DNA of 64,000 nt from SAR202 cluster bacterium bin87 (GCA_002238825.1 MPNC01000001.1:310001-374000); one strand, 5' to 3'; positions 45,866 to 57,305 are shown, counted from the stretch's first letter. The notes: generated from the letters alone by a model not told the origin. Numbers and translations are program-made.

Positions 45866-46783
45866 TCAGATAACCCGGGGGACAGGCACGCCCGGGATGT
45901 TCACGCTGACGCGGCCGAGTTCCTCAAACGTGGTGATGTAGAGGGTCTTCCAGTCGCCGCCGCCGAACCCGACGTTGGTTGCCCGCCTGCCATCTCCCAG
46001 CGCAATGGTGCCGAGGTGGCGGCCATCGGAGGCGAGAATCCAGACACCGCCGGGGCCGGTGACGTAGATGTTGCCCTCGAGGTCGCACTTCATGCCGTCG
46101 GGCACCCCGGGACGCTCATCGGCGAGGACGCACAGCAGACGGCCGTTTTCTATACCGCCATCGTCGCGGACATCCCATGCCTTGATCAGGCCCACTCGAG
46201 AGTCGTTGACGTACAGGATGCTCTCGCCCGGCGAGAAGCAGAGGCCGTTGGGCCCCACGTAGTCGTCGATGAGAAGCGTGATGTCGCTCAGGTCCGGGGA
46301 TACGCGATACACACCGGCGAAACCCAATTCCATCCCCGGGTAGGTATCGCGGTACGGGTCGGTGAAGTAGATGGCGCCGTCGGACTTGACCACGAGGTCG
46401 TTGGGCCGGTTGAGCCGCTTGCCCTGGTAGCTGTCGGCGACGACGGTGATGCTGCCGTCGGCCTCCTGGCGGGTGACGCGGCGAGCATCGTGCTCGCAGG
46501 CCAGGAGCCGGCCCTGCGGATCCCGGGCCAGGCCGTTGGCCTCATTGGTGCCCAACTGGTACTCGGACAGTCCGTCGACGTCGTTGTACCGCATCCGGCG
46601 GTTGCCGCCGATGTCGCTGAAGAGCATATAGCCACCCTCCTGGATCCACACCGGACCTTCGGCGGGCCACCAGGGGACACCGAGGGCGGAGCCGTCTCCG
46701 CCGAACCCGCTGGCCAGCCATTCCACTTCCTGACCCAGATCGATGATCCGTTCCAGTCCGGGCGACACCTGTTCAATCGACAT
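45866..46783 (-). CDS. SMP-30/gluconolactonase family protein
   Basis: A 305-residue six-bladed beta-propeller lactonase. Key motifs are PAEGPVWIQEGGYMLFSDI with the metal-binding Glu, LNRPNDLVVKSDGAIYFTDP with the Asn, and GPNGLCFSPGESILYVNDS with the Asp of the divalent metal site. The family hydrolyses sugar lactones. The ATG at 46783 has AAGGAG upstream. It follows the GH15 gene by 19 bp on the same strand and may act on a product of that or of the convergent GMC enzyme. Confidence 0.9.
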   Translation of the reverse strand: MSIEQVSPGLERIIDLGQEVEWLASGFGGDGSALGVPWWPAEGPVWIQEGGYMLFSDIGGNRRMRYNDVDGLSEYQLGTNEANGLARDPQGRLLACEHDARRVTRQEADGSITVVADSYQGKRLNRPNDLVVKSDGAIYFTDPYRDTYPGMELGFAGVYRVSPDLSDITLLIDDYVGPNGLCFSPGESILYVNDSRVGLIKAWDVRDDGGIENGRLLCVLADERPGVPDGMKCDLEGNIYVTGPGGVWILASDGRHLGTIALGDGRRATNVGFGGGDWKTLYITTFEELGRVSVNIPGVPVPRVI

Positions 46784-46802
46784 GTCTTGCGCTCCTTGCA
46801 GA

Positions 46803-48644
46803 TCAGCGGATGCCCGACAGAGCACGGTCAAGGTTAAACGCGCTGCTGATCAGGGCGAGATGCGTGAAAGCCTGGGGGAAATTACCGAGTCCCTCGCCGC
46901 TGGGCCCGGTCTCCTCGGCGTACAGCCCGAGGTGGTTGGCGTAACCCAGCATCTTCTCGAACATGAGGCGGGCCTGGTCGAGCCGGCGAGGATCGCCCCA
47001 GCCGGCGCGGGTCAGCGCCTCCACCAGCCAGAAGGTGCACATGTTGAACGTGCCCTCATGCCCGGTCAGCCCGTCGGTGAATTGCTCGTGGTTGTAGCGA
47101 TAGACGAGGCTGTCCGACACCAACCCTCCCTGCTGGGGGCTGCGATTGATGGCGTCGATGGTGCTCAACATGCGGGGGTCGGTCGGAGACATGAAGAAGA
47201 CCAGCGGCATGAGCAGGTTGGATGCGTCCAGCGAGTCGCTGCCGTAGTGCTGAACGAAGGCCTGCCGATCCCGGCTCCAGCCGCGGGTCTGAATTTCCTC
47301 GTAAATTTCGTCGCGGGTGGCTATCCAGCGCCCGCGCTCGGAGGGGAAGGAACGCAACTCTGACAGTTTGAGCGCTCGGTCGAGCATGACCCAGCACATG
47401 AGCTTGGAGTAGACGAACTGCTGGCGCCCGCCGCGGGTTTCCCATATGCCCTCGTCGGCTAGCTGCCAGTTGTCGCACACCCAGTTGGTCATCTGTCGTA
47501 GCTTGGTCCAGAAGTCGTAGGATATGGGTTCGCCGTACCGGTTGAACAGGTAGACCGAATCCATGAGTTCGCCGTAAATGTCGAGCTGCAACTGGTCGTA
47601 GGCGCCGTTCCCGATGCGGACCGGCTTGGAGCCCCGATAGCCGTCCAGATGGTCCAGAGTCACTTCCTCGAGGCTGCGGCGGCCATCGATGCCGTAGAGA
47701 ATCTGGATGTTGCTCCAGTCGCCGTCGAAGGGATCTATCTGGGCTTCCAGCCAGTGCATGAAATGACTGGCCTCGTTCGTGAAGCCGATGCGGAGCAGCG
47801 CGTACAGGGTGAAGGCGGCGTCGCGAATCCAGGTGTAGCGGTAATCCCAGTTGCGCACGCCTCCCAATTCCTCCGGGAGGCTGCAGGTGGGAGCGGCAAC
47901 GATGGCGCCGGTGGGTTCATAGGTGAGGAGCTTGAGGACCAGGGCGGATCTCTCGACCATCTCCCGCCAGCGGCCCTTGTAGGTGCACTGGGACAGCCAG
48001 TTCCTCCAGTAGGCGACAGTTTCCTCGAAAAGGGCGGTGCTCTCCCGTTCCGACGGCGGATGGTAGTCAACGGTGTCGTCTCCCATGACGCCGATTGAGA
48101 ACGTTGAGGACTGCCCTTCGTTGAGCACGAAGGCGCCGAGGACTCCGTTGTCGTGTTTTTCCAGCAGGATATCGGTGGACAGTTGCAGGCCTATGTCATT
48201 TGCAATGAAGGCCGCTCCGTTCTCGTTCATTTCTACCCGGTGGGCGTCCCGCGCGTAATTGAACGCCGGATAGCATTCCAGGAAGAAGGGAACCACGCCG
48301 CGTACGCAGTTGACGCGCCGGATTAATTCAGTGTGGTGATGTGGGCGTCCGGGCGTAGGTACCGGCATGAAGTCGATGACCTCGGCGACCCCGTTTTCGG
48401 CGAGGAACCGGGTGATGAGCACGTTGGTGTCAGGCCAGTAGACCTGGCGCTGCACCGGCGGGGCGTCCAGCAGAGGGGCGATTTTGAAGTGGCCGCCCTT
48501 CTTGTCGTCCAGGATCGCGCCGAATACGCTGGGCGAATCGAAATCGGGGCAGCAGAACCAGTCCACGGACCCGTTGACCCCGATCAGGGCACAGGTCCGC
48601 ATGTTGCCGACGATTCCGTATTGCTCTATCGGCAGGTAGGCCAT
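46803..48644 (-). CDS. Glycoside hydrolase family 15 (glucoamylase/trehalase-like)
   Basis: A 613-residue two-domain protein. The N-terminal beta-sandwich starts [38 protein letters not shown] in pieces. The (alpha/alpha)6 barrel has [33 protein letters not shown] and the second catalytic Glu region near [16 protein letters not shown]. Close relatives in actinobacteria are trehalases, others are glucoamylases; the sequence alone does not separate them. It has no signal peptide, so it acts inside the cell. Confidence 0.92.
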   Translation of the reverse strand: MAYLPIEQYGIVGNMRTCALIGVNGSVDWFCCPDFDSPSVFGAILDDKKGGHFKIAPLLDAPPVQRQVYWPDTNVLITRFLAENGVAEVIDFMPVPTPGRPHHHTELIRRVNCVRGVVPFFLECYPAFNYARDAHRVEMNENGAAFIANDIGLQLSTDILLEKHDNGVLGAFVLNEGQSSTFSIGVMGDDTVDYHPPSERESTALFEETVAYWRNWLSQCTYKGRWREMVERSALVLKLLTYEPTGAIVAAPTCSLPEELGGVRNWDYRYTWIRDAAFTLYALLRIGFTNEASHFMHWLEAQIDPFDGDWSNIQILYGIDGRRSLEEVTLDHLDGYRGSKPVRIGNGAYDQLQLDIYGELMDSVYLFNRYGEPISYDFWTKLRQMTNWVCDNWQLADEGIWETRGGRQQFVYSKLMCWVMLDRALKLSELRSFPSERGRWIATRDEIYEEIQTRGWSRDRQAFVQHYGSDSLDASNLLMPLVFFMSPTDPRMLSTIDAINRSPQQGGLVSDSLVYRYNHEQFTDGLTGHEGTFNMCTFWLVEALTRAGWGDPRRLDQARLMFEKMLGYANHLGLYAEETGPSGEGLGNFPQAFTHLALISSAFNLDRALSGIR

Positions 48645-48665
48645 GATTCGGCCCTCACTGTTTGA

Positions 48666-49280
48666 TTATCCCGTCGAGGTCTCCAGCGTGGCCACGCTGA
48701 ACACCACCCGAAACGGATTGCAGTATATGACCACGCTCTGAACATCGGCCAGCGATACGTTGGCCGGGATGTCGTAATTTTGGGATCCGACGTTCCCCTT
48801 CAGCTTGCCCAGCTCGATGTATCCTGCGTCATCCAGGTCGGAATGACTCTCCGGGTTGGGAGCGTTGACCAGGAGCACGCGGAGGTCGGGCCCGTTGGTG
48901 ACGCGGAAGTCCTCCAACCGGAGGATGTGACCGCCTTCGGAACCAAGGTCGTACACGGTGGCGCTACCCGAACCCTTGTGGAAGGAGTCGGCGTCGCGGA
49001 ATTGGCCACTTAGGCCGGCCTGGGGTTGGGTCTGGGAGCCCGCTGAACCTGAGGAATCTGGCATAGCCTCATCGACCGGGCGTTCCAGGTTGGCCGCTGC
49101 GGCCATGGCGTCCTCGACCTCGGTCATGGTCATGTTGGCGGGGACGACGGCCCGGGTGGCCAGGGGAAAATCCTCATTGACCTCGTTAGTCATGACCAGC
49201 GGGCTCAGGAGCCACCAGGCGAACCACGCAACGGGGATGACAATCAGGATTCCGAGGCCGATCAGCAAATATCGAAGCAT
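48666..49280 (-). CDS. Membrane-anchored DM13-domain protein
   Basis: A 204-residue protein with one N-terminal membrane anchor (residues 4-28), an acidic/Ala-rich spacer (30-90) and a DM13 domain from about residue 92. GQFRDADSFHKGSGSATVYDL, LRLEDFRVTNGPDLRVLLVNA, YIELGKLKGNVGSQNYDIP and VVIYCNPFRVVFSVATL are DM13 features, including the conserved Cys. DM13 is proposed to bind redox cofactors or electron-transfer partners. The ATG at 49280 has AAGGAG 7 bp upstream. Confidence 0.85.
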   Translation of the reverse strand: MLRYLLIGLGILIVIPVAWFAWWLLSPLVMTNEVNEDFPLATRAVVPANMTMTEVEDAMAAAANLERPVDEAMPDSSGSAGSQTQPQAGLSGQFRDADSFHKGSGSATVYDLGSEGGHILRLEDFRVTNGPDLRVLLVNAPNPESHSDLDDAGYIELGKLKGNVGSQNYDIPANVSLADVQSVVIYCNPFRVVFSVATLETSTG

Positions 49281-49317
49281 TATCACGCTCCTTTCTTTGG
49301 GATGGGTTATGGGGGGA

Positions 49318-50157
49318 TCAGGACAGCGTAGACCTCAATCTGGACAAAGCATTCCTCACCGTCTCGATATCGTCGGCATTGGGTGCTGCTTCTATATACG
49401 CTGCGAAATCATCGGCAGATTGTTGATGGTTGCCGGCCTTGAGATGCACGACGCCCCGGTCGCGTTGCTCCTCGGGTCGGTCGGGCAGGACCGCCATCAA
49501 CCCGCCGATGGTGGTGATGCAGCGGTCGAATTCCTCGCGATCCCAATATATCGCCTTCAAGTTGCGGAGGACGCGAGCCAGGATTTCGCGAGGCGTCACC
49601 GGATTCAGGTGGTGCTCCTCCAGGCGGGCGTCGTCGCCGGCGGCCTGTCGCAGGACTGCGCCGCATTCATCGCGGTTCATGAGCAGGCCACCGTTGAAGG
49701 CGTCGACGAAATAGTTCTCTTCGTCGCGGTGGCGGACCAGGAAATGCCCCGGCATGCCGATGCCCAGCACCGGAACGCCGGCGCGCCGGCCCACCTCGAT
49801 GCACAGCAGGGACAGGGTGATGGGGATGCCCAGGCGGCGCTGCAGCACCTGGTTCAGGTAGGAGTTGTTGGGGTCGTAGTAATCGTCCCGATTGCCGGAG
49901 AAGCCGATGACGCCGAAGAGCAGGTCGGTGATGGCGTTGAGTTCCTCCAGGGGGCCGGCTTCCGAGGGCATCCGGGCCTGCGCGGCTTCGGCCATCCGGT
50001 CAAGGTTGGCGCAGCAGCCGTCGATGTCGACGTTGGGGTCGTCCGTGGACGCCACCAGCAGGGCGCCCGTGCCGAGGTCGAAATCACCGGCCACGGTGTC
50101 AGCCGACTCGGAACCTAACAGCCTCTGCAATTCGAGGATCGCATCTGCCGCAAACAT
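49318..50157 (-). CDS. SirB1/transglutaminase-like protein with TPR segment
   Basis: A 279-residue protein of the SirB1 family (protein SirB1, N-terminal transglutaminase-like). Supporting stretches are FGVIGFSGNRDDYYDPNNSYLNQVLQRRLGIPITLSLLCIEVGRRAGV in pieces, GIGMPGHFLVRH and FVDAFNGGLLM. The C-terminal 90 residues form TPR-like helices (DRPEEQRDRGVVHLKAGNHQQSADDFAAYIEAAP in pieces). Function is not established; the active Cys of true transglutaminases is replaced by LLCIEVG context. It precedes the DM13 gene by 37 bp on the same strand. Confidence 0.83.
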   Translation of the reverse strand: MFAADAILELQRLLGSESADTVAGDFDLGTGALLVASTDDPNVDIDGCCANLDRMAEAAQARMPSEAGPLEELNAITDLLFGVIGFSGNRDDYYDPNNSYLNQVLQRRLGIPITLSLLCIEVGRRAGVPVLGIGMPGHFLVRHRDEENYFVDAFNGGLLMNRDECGAVLRQAAGDDARLEEHHLNPVTPREILARVLRNLKAIYWDREEFDRCITTIGGLMAVLPDRPEEQRDRGVVHLKAGNHQQSADDFAAYIEAAPNADDIETVRNALSRLRSTLS

Positions 50158-50181
50158 AAACTGCTCCTTTAACGGCCGGAG

Positions 50182-50454
50182 CTAGACGGCGATGCCGGCC
50201 GAGCGGCGGCGGCGAAATTCGGCGGCAGAGACGTCCTCCACCGGAGGATTACCGGGATAGCTGGCCTGTTCGGCGGTGACCGTTGCCTCGCGCTCCGCAA
50301 TGTCGCGGATTTCACGGGTTTCCGTTCCGCAGTAGTCACACCAGGTCAGGTCACTGGTCATTAGCCGCATGTTGTCTTTCTTGACCGTCATGGTGCCGAA
50401 TTCCGAAGAACAGTCGGCGCAACGGCGGACTATGGTGACGTCGGTTATCGGCAA
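50182..50454 (-). CDS. Small zinc-ribbon protein
   Basis: A 90-residue protein with one zinc ribbon formed by C12-A-D-C15 and C39-D-Y-C42, then an acidic helical tail ending in a basic cluster (AEFRRRRSAGIAV). I start at the TTG at 50454 because AGGAGGG lies at 50463-50469 with an 8-bp gap, and because upstream codons look non-coding. It has no named family that I recognise. It is upstream of, and likely co-transcribed with, the SirB1-like gene. Confidence 0.6.
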   Translation of the reverse strand: MPITDVTIVRRCADCSSEFGTMTVKKDNMRLMTSDLTWCDYCGTETREIRDIAEREATVTAEQASYPGNPPVEDVSAAEFRRRRSAGIAV

Positions 50455-50589
50455 AACTGTTCCCTCCTGAGTTACCCAGCGACGCGGTGGATTCTCGCTG
50501 GCGAAATGGTCGTTAGCTGAACCCGGTCGCGGTCGTAGGGCACGATGGCGGCACAGACCCGGTTCTGCCCGCGCCGCCACGTGGTCGGA

Positions 50590-51348
50590 TCAGCGTGCGG
50601 TGAAGCCTCCGTCAACGACCAACTCGGCGCCGGTTACATAGGACGCATCGTCGCTGGCCAGGAACAGCACCGCGTTGGCGACCTCTTCCTGCCGACCCTC
50701 ACGACCCATAGGCACCTGCTCTTCGATCATGGAACGACGGCCGTCCCGTACATCTTCGGTGGAGATGCTGCCCATCATGGGAGGCATATACCCTGGATGC
50801 ACGGAGTTGACCCGGATGTTCTCGGTTCCGTAGCGGACCGCCATGGCCTTGGTGAAGATGCGCACGGAGCCCTTGGACGCGTTGTAAGCCGGGTGGCCGC
50901 TGAGCATGCCCACCAGGCCGGCGATGGACGAGATGTTCACGATGGACCCGCCGCCGTTCTGGCGCATCTGGGCGATGGCGTGCTTGGTGCCCAGGAACAC
51001 CCCGGTGGAGTTGATGTCCATGATGCGGGACCAGGCTTCGAGGCTGTCGTCGTCGGGCACCGCGCGGCTGCTGATGCCGGCGTTGTTGACGAGGATGTCC
51101 AGGCGGCCGAAGCGGGACACGGCCTGGGAAACCACGTTGGCCCAGGCGTCTTCGCTGGTCACGTCGGTGTGGATGTAGACGCTTTCGCCGCCGGCCTCGT
51201 TGATCTCCGCCTCTACCTGCCGGCCATCATCGTCACGGATGTCGGCGATGACTACCCGGGCGCCTTCGCGGGCGAACAGGCGGGATTCCACGGCGCCCAT
51301 ACCGTGCGCGCCGCCGCTGACGATGGCCACCTTGCCTTCCAATCGCAT
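50590..51348 (-). CDS. Short-chain dehydrogenase/reductase
   Basis: A 252-residue classical SDR. The cofactor motif is SGGAHGMG at residue 11, followed by ADIRDDDG, which favours NAD. NNAGIS, the catalytic Ser in NISSIAG and the YNASK Tyr-Lys pair are present, and the C-terminus ends VTGAELVVDGGFTAR. Closest in style to 3-alpha/20-beta-hydroxysteroid or 3-oxoacyl-ACP reductases; the substrate is unknown. It lies alone on its transcript start. Confidence 0.92.
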   Translation of the reverse strand: MRLEGKVAIVSGGAHGMGAVESRLFAREGARVVIADIRDDDGRQVEAEINEAGGESVYIHTDVTSEDAWANVVSQAVSRFGRLDILVNNAGISSRAVPDDDSLEAWSRIMDINSTGVFLGTKHAIAQMRQNGGGSIVNISSIAGLVGMLSGHPAYNASKGSVRIFTKAMAVRYGTENIRVNSVHPGYMPPMMGSISTEDVRDGRRSMIEEQVPMGREGRQEEVANAVLFLASDDASYVTGAELVVDGGFTAR

Positions 51349-51524
51349 TGTTTCATCTCCGGGGAAGCGAAATGGTCACCTGCCAAAGCTGTCCCCATGG
51401 TGGTCGGGTTCGGCCACAGCATAACCGCCGGACGCCGAGCGTTCAACCTTGAATGGATGGGTGTATGCTGGTAACGACGAGCGCGCTCAGGACGCCAGGT
51501 CCGCGCTTCAGGCCAATACACGAC

Positions 51525-52046
51525 ATGTACCAAGCGGCAGTGTTCATCCACCTGGCCTCGGCTATCGTATGGATCGGCGGCAGCCTGTTCCTGGCGCTGG
51601 TGCTGATCCCCGTGCTGCGACGTTTCGCGCCTCCGCCAGGTGAGCCGCCGGTGTTGCCGCCCGACATGCTCGGCGCCATGGCCCGGCGGTTCAGGTGGAT
51701 TTCGTGGGTGTGCATCGTGTTGCTGGTGGCAACGGGGCTTTATATCCTGCCCACCCGGTACGGTATCGGGTTCGGGGATTTTTTCAGCCTGGGCGGACAC
51801 TTCGTGGCGACCCTTCAGGTGAAAGTCGCCCTCGTGGCGGTGGTGATCTGGCTCAGCGCGATTCACGACTTTATTATCGGCCCGTACACCAACCGCCTGA
51901 TCGAGGCGATGCAGGCGGGGGCGGAGCCGCCCGGCTACCTGCCGCTGCTGAGGAAATCAGTCGTGTGGATCGCCCGCGTCAACGTGCTGCTGACCATACT
52001 GGTGGTGGTAGTTGCCGTAACCATGACGCGAGGGGCTCCCGTTTAG
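51525..52046 (+). CDS. CopD-like four-helix membrane protein
   Basis: A 173-residue protein with four membrane segments (about residues 3-25, 60-80, 98-120 and 145-168). The first helix has FIHLASAIVWIGGSLF with His and Trp, and the third has AIHDFIIGP, a pattern like the CopD/DUF2269/HemJ-type integral membrane families that bind haem or copper. The ATG at 51525 omits 24 poorly conserved residues. A Moco-domain gene follows 16 bp after it, so the two likely work together, perhaps as membrane anchor and redox partner. Confidence 0.7.
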   Translation: MYQAAVFIHLASAIVWIGGSLFLALVLIPVLRRFAPPPGEPPVLPPDMLGAMARRFRWISWVCIVLLVATGLYILPTRYGIGFGDFFSLGGHFVATLQVKVALVAVVIWLSAIHDFIIGPYTNRLIEAMQAGAEPPGYLPLLRKSVVWIARVNVLLTILVVVVAVTMTRGAPV

Positions 52047-52061
52047 CGCCGAGGGCAGATT

Positions 52062-52574
52062 ATGACGCAACCGGAACGCGCACCCGTGTACGACACGCTG
52101 CCAGTTTTCGACAACCATCACGGACGCCCGGAAGTCTGGCCGGGACTGCGGGTGGAAGGGCTGGTCGAGCAGCCCACCGTGTTCAGTGCGGCGCAGTTGC
52201 TCGAGCTGACACGGCAGACAATAGTTGACGACTTCCGTTGCGTGGAAGGCTGGTCCGCACCGGGCCAGGAGTGGGAAGGGGTTCCTCTGGCCGCTTTGTT
52301 GGAGGTGGTGAAGCCTCTGCCGGCCGCCCGGTTCGCCGCTGTCGCGGCTGCGGATTTCAGCGTCGGCGTGGCGCTGGACGATCCAGCGGGCGTGCTACTG
52401 GCCACCAGGCTCAACGGCGCGGACCTGCCCGAGGAACATGGCGGCCCGTGCCGCCTGGTTAGCGTGGGACAGGCCTGCTACGCCAGCGTCAAGTGGGTGG
52501 ACAGTATAACGCTGACCGATGTGGCTCCTGACGAGACCGCTCGGGAAATTGCGATGGCGCGCAACGCCGAATAG
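52062..52574 (+). CDS. Molybdopterin-binding domain protein (sulfite oxidase-like)
   Basis: A 170-residue protein equivalent to the oxidoreductase molybdopterin-binding domain of sulfite oxidase/YedY. The Mo ligand Cys is C60 in DDFRCVEGW, preceded by the family's WPGLRVEGLVEQPTVFSAAQL in pieces. EWEGVPLAALLE and GGPCRLVSVGQACYASVKWV continue the fold. There is no Tat signal and no C-terminal dimerisation domain, so it is a minimal form. YedY pairs with the haem protein YedZ; here the upstream CopD-like protein could fill that place. Confidence 0.85.
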   Translation: MTQPERAPVYDTLPVFDNHHGRPEVWPGLRVEGLVEQPTVFSAAQLLELTRQTIVDDFRCVEGWSAPGQEWEGVPLAALLEVVKPLPAARFAAVAAADFSVGVALDDPAGVLLATRLNGADLPEEHGGPCRLVSVGQACYASVKWVDSITLTDVAPDETAREIAMARNAE

Positions 52575-52632
52575 AGCGGACAAGTTAGATCACGCAGCCA
52601 GTAGCGCGGTTGTCTAGGAAGATCTGGTCGAG

Positions 52633-53343
52633 TCAGCGCTCCAGATCGCGGAAACGGTAGCCCAGACCGCGTTCGCTGAGGATGTACTCGGGGTTGCGGG
52701 GATTGCGTTCCAGTTTTTGCCTGAGGTACGTGACGTAGGTTCGAACGTATTGGTGCTCTCCGCGATACTCCGGGCCCCACACGCGCTCCAGCAGCGTGTC
52801 GTGGGTCAATAGTTGACCCGGGTTGCTGACCAGTTGGTACAGCAGTCGGTATTCGGTGGGCCTGAGGTGCATGTCCTGGCCGCCGGCCACGACCCGGCTC
52901 TGATCAAAGTTTATGGTGAGCCAGTCGTCGACGATCACCTCCTGTAGGCGAGGTGGTTCGGTGGCCTCGATGCGGCGAAAGAGCGCCCGGATTCGTGACG
53001 CGAGTTCTCGGGGGCTGAATGGCTTGGTGATGTAGTCGTCGGCTCCCAGGTCCAAACCGGCCACACGGTCGGCTTCATCTCCCCGGACGGTTACGAAGAT
53101 CACCGGCACCGACGAAACGGAGCGGATCCGCCGCAGGGTTTCGAAGCCGTCCATCTCGGGCATCGTGACGTCGAGGACCACCAGATCGACGGACTCGCCG
53201 TTGTCCAATTTCTCGAGCGCCCGCGCTCCGTTCTCGGCGGTTACCACGTTGTAGCCTTCGACCTCAAGGTTCATGGCGGTGAAGCGAACTATGTGAGGCT
53301 CGTCGTCCACGACCATGATGGTGCGGCGGTCGGTTCCCGTCAT
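52633..53343 (-). CDS. OmpR/PhoB-family response regulator
   Basis: A 236-residue two-domain regulator. The receiver has the acidic pair DD at 13-14, phospho-acceptor D58 (VVLDVTMPEMDG), Thr in FVTVRGDE and Lys in DDYITKPF. The DNA-binding winged helix (145-236) has LRPTEYRLLYQLVSNPGQLLTHDTLLERVWG in pieces and YVRTYVTYLRQKLE, as in KdpE/PhoB. The start codon overlaps the kinase stop by 4 bp (ATGA). Confidence 0.95.
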   Translation of the reverse strand: MTGTDRRTIMVVDDEPHIVRFTAMNLEVEGYNVVTAENGARALEKLDNGESVDLVVLDVTMPEMDGFETLRRIRSVSSVPVIFVTVRGDEADRVAGLDLGADDYITKPFSPRELASRIRALFRRIEATEPPRLQEVIVDDWLTINFDQSRVVAGGQDMHLRPTEYRLLYQLVSNPGQLLTHDTLLERVWGPEYRGEHQYVRTYVTYLRQKLERNPRNPEYILSERGLGYRFRDLER

Positions 53344-54932
53344 GGCGGCGCGTCCGCTTCGCTGGGGAACGCAAAGGAGAACGCCGACCCGCCGCCGGGC
53401 ATGCCCTCGACCCAGATGTCGCCGCCGTGGGCCCTCATTATCGCGTCGCAGATATACAGGCCCAAACCCATGCCGCGCGAGTGCGCGGATGTTTGGGCCT
53501 GCGAGCGATGGAAACGTTCGAAGATGCGGCGCGACTCCCACCGGGGCACGCCGAGGCCGGTGTCGGTGACGGTGACCCTGACGGAGCCCATGGGATCCTG
53601 GTCACCGGACACCTGGATCGGCCCGCCGGCGGGCGAATACTTGATGGCGTTGTCCACCAGGTTGACCAGCACCTGCTCCAAAAGCGCGGGATCGCCGTTC
53701 ACGGCCGGCAACTGGTTCGGAAAGCGGCACAACAGATGGTGTTTTTTGGACGTCGATTGCATGCGTTCGATTACGTTTTGCGCGATGCTTGCCATGTCGA
53801 CCTGCTCCGAGTTGAGCGGCAGCGCGCCGACCTCCAGGCGCGATGCCAGCAGCAGTCGATCCATAAGCTGGCTCATGCGGTCGGTCTCTTCCTCGATGGC
53901 TTCGAAGCTGCGGCGCAGGGTGTCGCCATCCCAATGGGCGTCAGGCCGGGACAGGGTGTTCGTGTAGCCCTTGATGATCGCCAACGGAGTTTGGAGCTGG
54001 TGTTCCAGCATCGAGAGAAAGGTTGATCGCATCTCCTCGGTTTCGCGCACGCGGGTCATGTCGCGGACGTTGACCACCGCGTTCAATGGAGCCATTTCGG
54101 GAGAGCGGACCACCGAATAGACCAGCGCGACCTCGGTCCGTTGGCCAGTGGAGGAACGGGCGGCGGCGGCAAGCTCAGTAACGTTGCCGTCCGACCCGGA
54201 GGCGGCCTGGTGGGCGTGGATCATCGGACAGCGACCGGGACAGATGGGCCGGCCCTCGCGATCCCGCCAGTTCAGCGCGACGGCACAGGGCAGTCCCAGC
54301 AGCTCCTCTCCGGGCCGTCCCAGCATGCGTTCCATAGCCGGGTTGACGCTGATGATGCGGCGGTCCCCGTCCACGGTGTAGATGCCGTCGGCGCTGCCCT
54401 CAAGAATGGATTCGACTCGCTGTTTTTCCTGGGTCAGCAGGTGTGCCAGTCGGGCAGACTGAACGGCGATGGCGGCCTGCTCGGCGAACGCGGCCAGCAC
54501 CGGGGGGTCCAATTGCGAGAAGTTGGCGGCGTCGGAGGAGCGGAGCACAAAGATCAGCCCCACGGTCTCGTCGCTGGTGTAGAGGGGAACGGCCATGACC
54601 GGGTTCTGCAGTTCACCGGTGGTGGAGATGGGCAAGGCAGACTGAGGGAACAGGGCAGAAAGGAGGGCGAACTGCTCCCGGCTGAGCGCCAGGTCCGGTA
54701 TGGCCTCGTTGAGCAGCGGGCGGATTCGGGCGATCTGGGGCACGTCGAGGCCGTAGGCTCCGGTGACTACGAATCGGCGGACGGCGTCGTCCCAGGTGGC
54801 TACGACGGCCGCGCTGCCTCCCAACGCGCGCACGGCGTTGCGCAGGATGCCCTCCAGTTCCGGCTGCAGCTCGACGCCGTTGTCGATTTGCGTGCGTCCA
54901 GAGGGGTGTGCGTTGAAGTGGCGGGTCACCAT
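53340..54932 (-). CDS. GAF-PAS sensor histidine kinase
   Basis: A 530-residue cytoplasmic kinase with no membrane segments. Residues 20-165 are a GAF domain, and 170-295 a PAS domain with three cysteines (C216, C231, C235; GRPICPGRCPM) that could hold a metal or sense redox. The HisKA box is FLSMLEHQLQTPLAII with H311; it reads HQLQTP where HELRTP is usual. The HATPase has NLVDNAIKYSPAGG, DTGLGVP and GMGLGLYIC. It forms a coupled pair with the regulator; target genes are not evident. Confidence 0.93.
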   Translation of the reverse strand: MVTRHFNAHPSGRTQIDNGVELQPELEGILRNAVRALGGSAAVVATWDDAVRRFVVTGAYGLDVPQIARIRPLLNEAIPDLALSREQFALLSALFPQSALPISTTGELQNPVMAVPLYTSDETVGLIFVLRSSDAANFSQLDPPVLAAFAEQAAIAVQSARLAHLLTQEKQRVESILEGSADGIYTVDGDRRIISVNPAMERMLGRPGEELLGLPCAVALNWRDREGRPICPGRCPMIHAHQAASGSDGNVTELAAAARSSTGQRTEVALVYSVVRSPEMAPLNAVVNVRDMTRVRETEEMRSTFLSMLEHQLQTPLAIIKGYTNTLSRPDAHWDGDTLRRSFEAIEEETDRMSQLMDRLLLASRLEVGALPLNSEQVDMASIAQNVIERMQSTSKKHHLLCRFPNQLPAVNGDPALLEQVLVNLVDNAIKYSPAGGPIQVSGDQDPMGSVRVTVTDTGLGVPRWESRRIFERFHRSQAQTSAHSRGMGLGLYICDAIMRAHGGDIWVEGMPGGGSAFSFAFPSEADAPP

Positions 54933-54963
54933 GGGATGGCCGAATACATCCAGAGCGTAGCGA

Positions 54964-54999
54964 TTTCCAACGCAATTTTAACATTAAGGCCATTGGAAA
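54964..54999. promoter_or_regulatory. Inverted TTTCCAA/TTGGAAA pair between kinase and fmdB-groESL
   Basis: TTTCCAA (54964-54970) and TTGGAAA (54993-54999) are exact complements 22 bp apart in a divergent promoter region, and a TAAAAT -10-like hexamer for the kinase lies between them. It could be an operator for the two-component regulator, but a chance match is possible. Confidence 0.3.
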
Positions 55000-55074
55000 G
55001 CGGTCACGTGCGGGCCAAAATATATGGCAAGCCTAGCCGGTCGGAGCCGTAACGGCCGATGCGAGGAGGTAACA

Positions 55075-55260
55075 ATGCCAAGGTACGTTTACCGATGCAC
55101 TGCCTGTGACCACGAATTCGACCAAAGGCAGAGTTTCGGCGCTTCGTCGGAAGGGGAATGCCCCGAATGTTCCGGCGTGGCGCGTCGTGTGTTCCACGCG
55201 GTGCCGGTGATCTACAAGGGATCCGGCTTCTACACCACGGACTACGCACGCAAGAAGTAG
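55075..55260 (+). CDS. FmdB-type zinc-ribbon protein
   Basis: A 61-residue FmdB/CxxC_CxxC_SSSS family protein: MPRYVYRCTACDHEF with C8 and C11, then CPEC (C29, C32) and a tail VIYKGSGFYTTDYARKK. The family is often beside groES or other stress genes; its function is unsettled. GAGGAGGT at 55063-55070 fixes the start at 55075. It lies 60 bp before groES. Confidence 0.88.
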   Translation: MPRYVYRCTACDHEFDQRQSFGASSEGECPECSGVARRVFHAVPVIYKGSGFYTTDYARKK

Positions 55261-55320
55261 CCGCTTCCCGACACGGTCGCGGATCAACCAGTCCAACAAA
55301 ACAACGCAAGGAGGCATTCA

Positions 55321-57277
<1,957 letters not shown>

Positions 57278-57305
57278 TCTCAGGCGGACGCGTTCGGAAA
57301 ACGAG

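Noticed and set aside
55261-55320. CIRCE operator before groES
   Set aside because: The TTAGCACTC-N9-GAGTGCTAA element is absent here and upstream of the fmdB-like gene.
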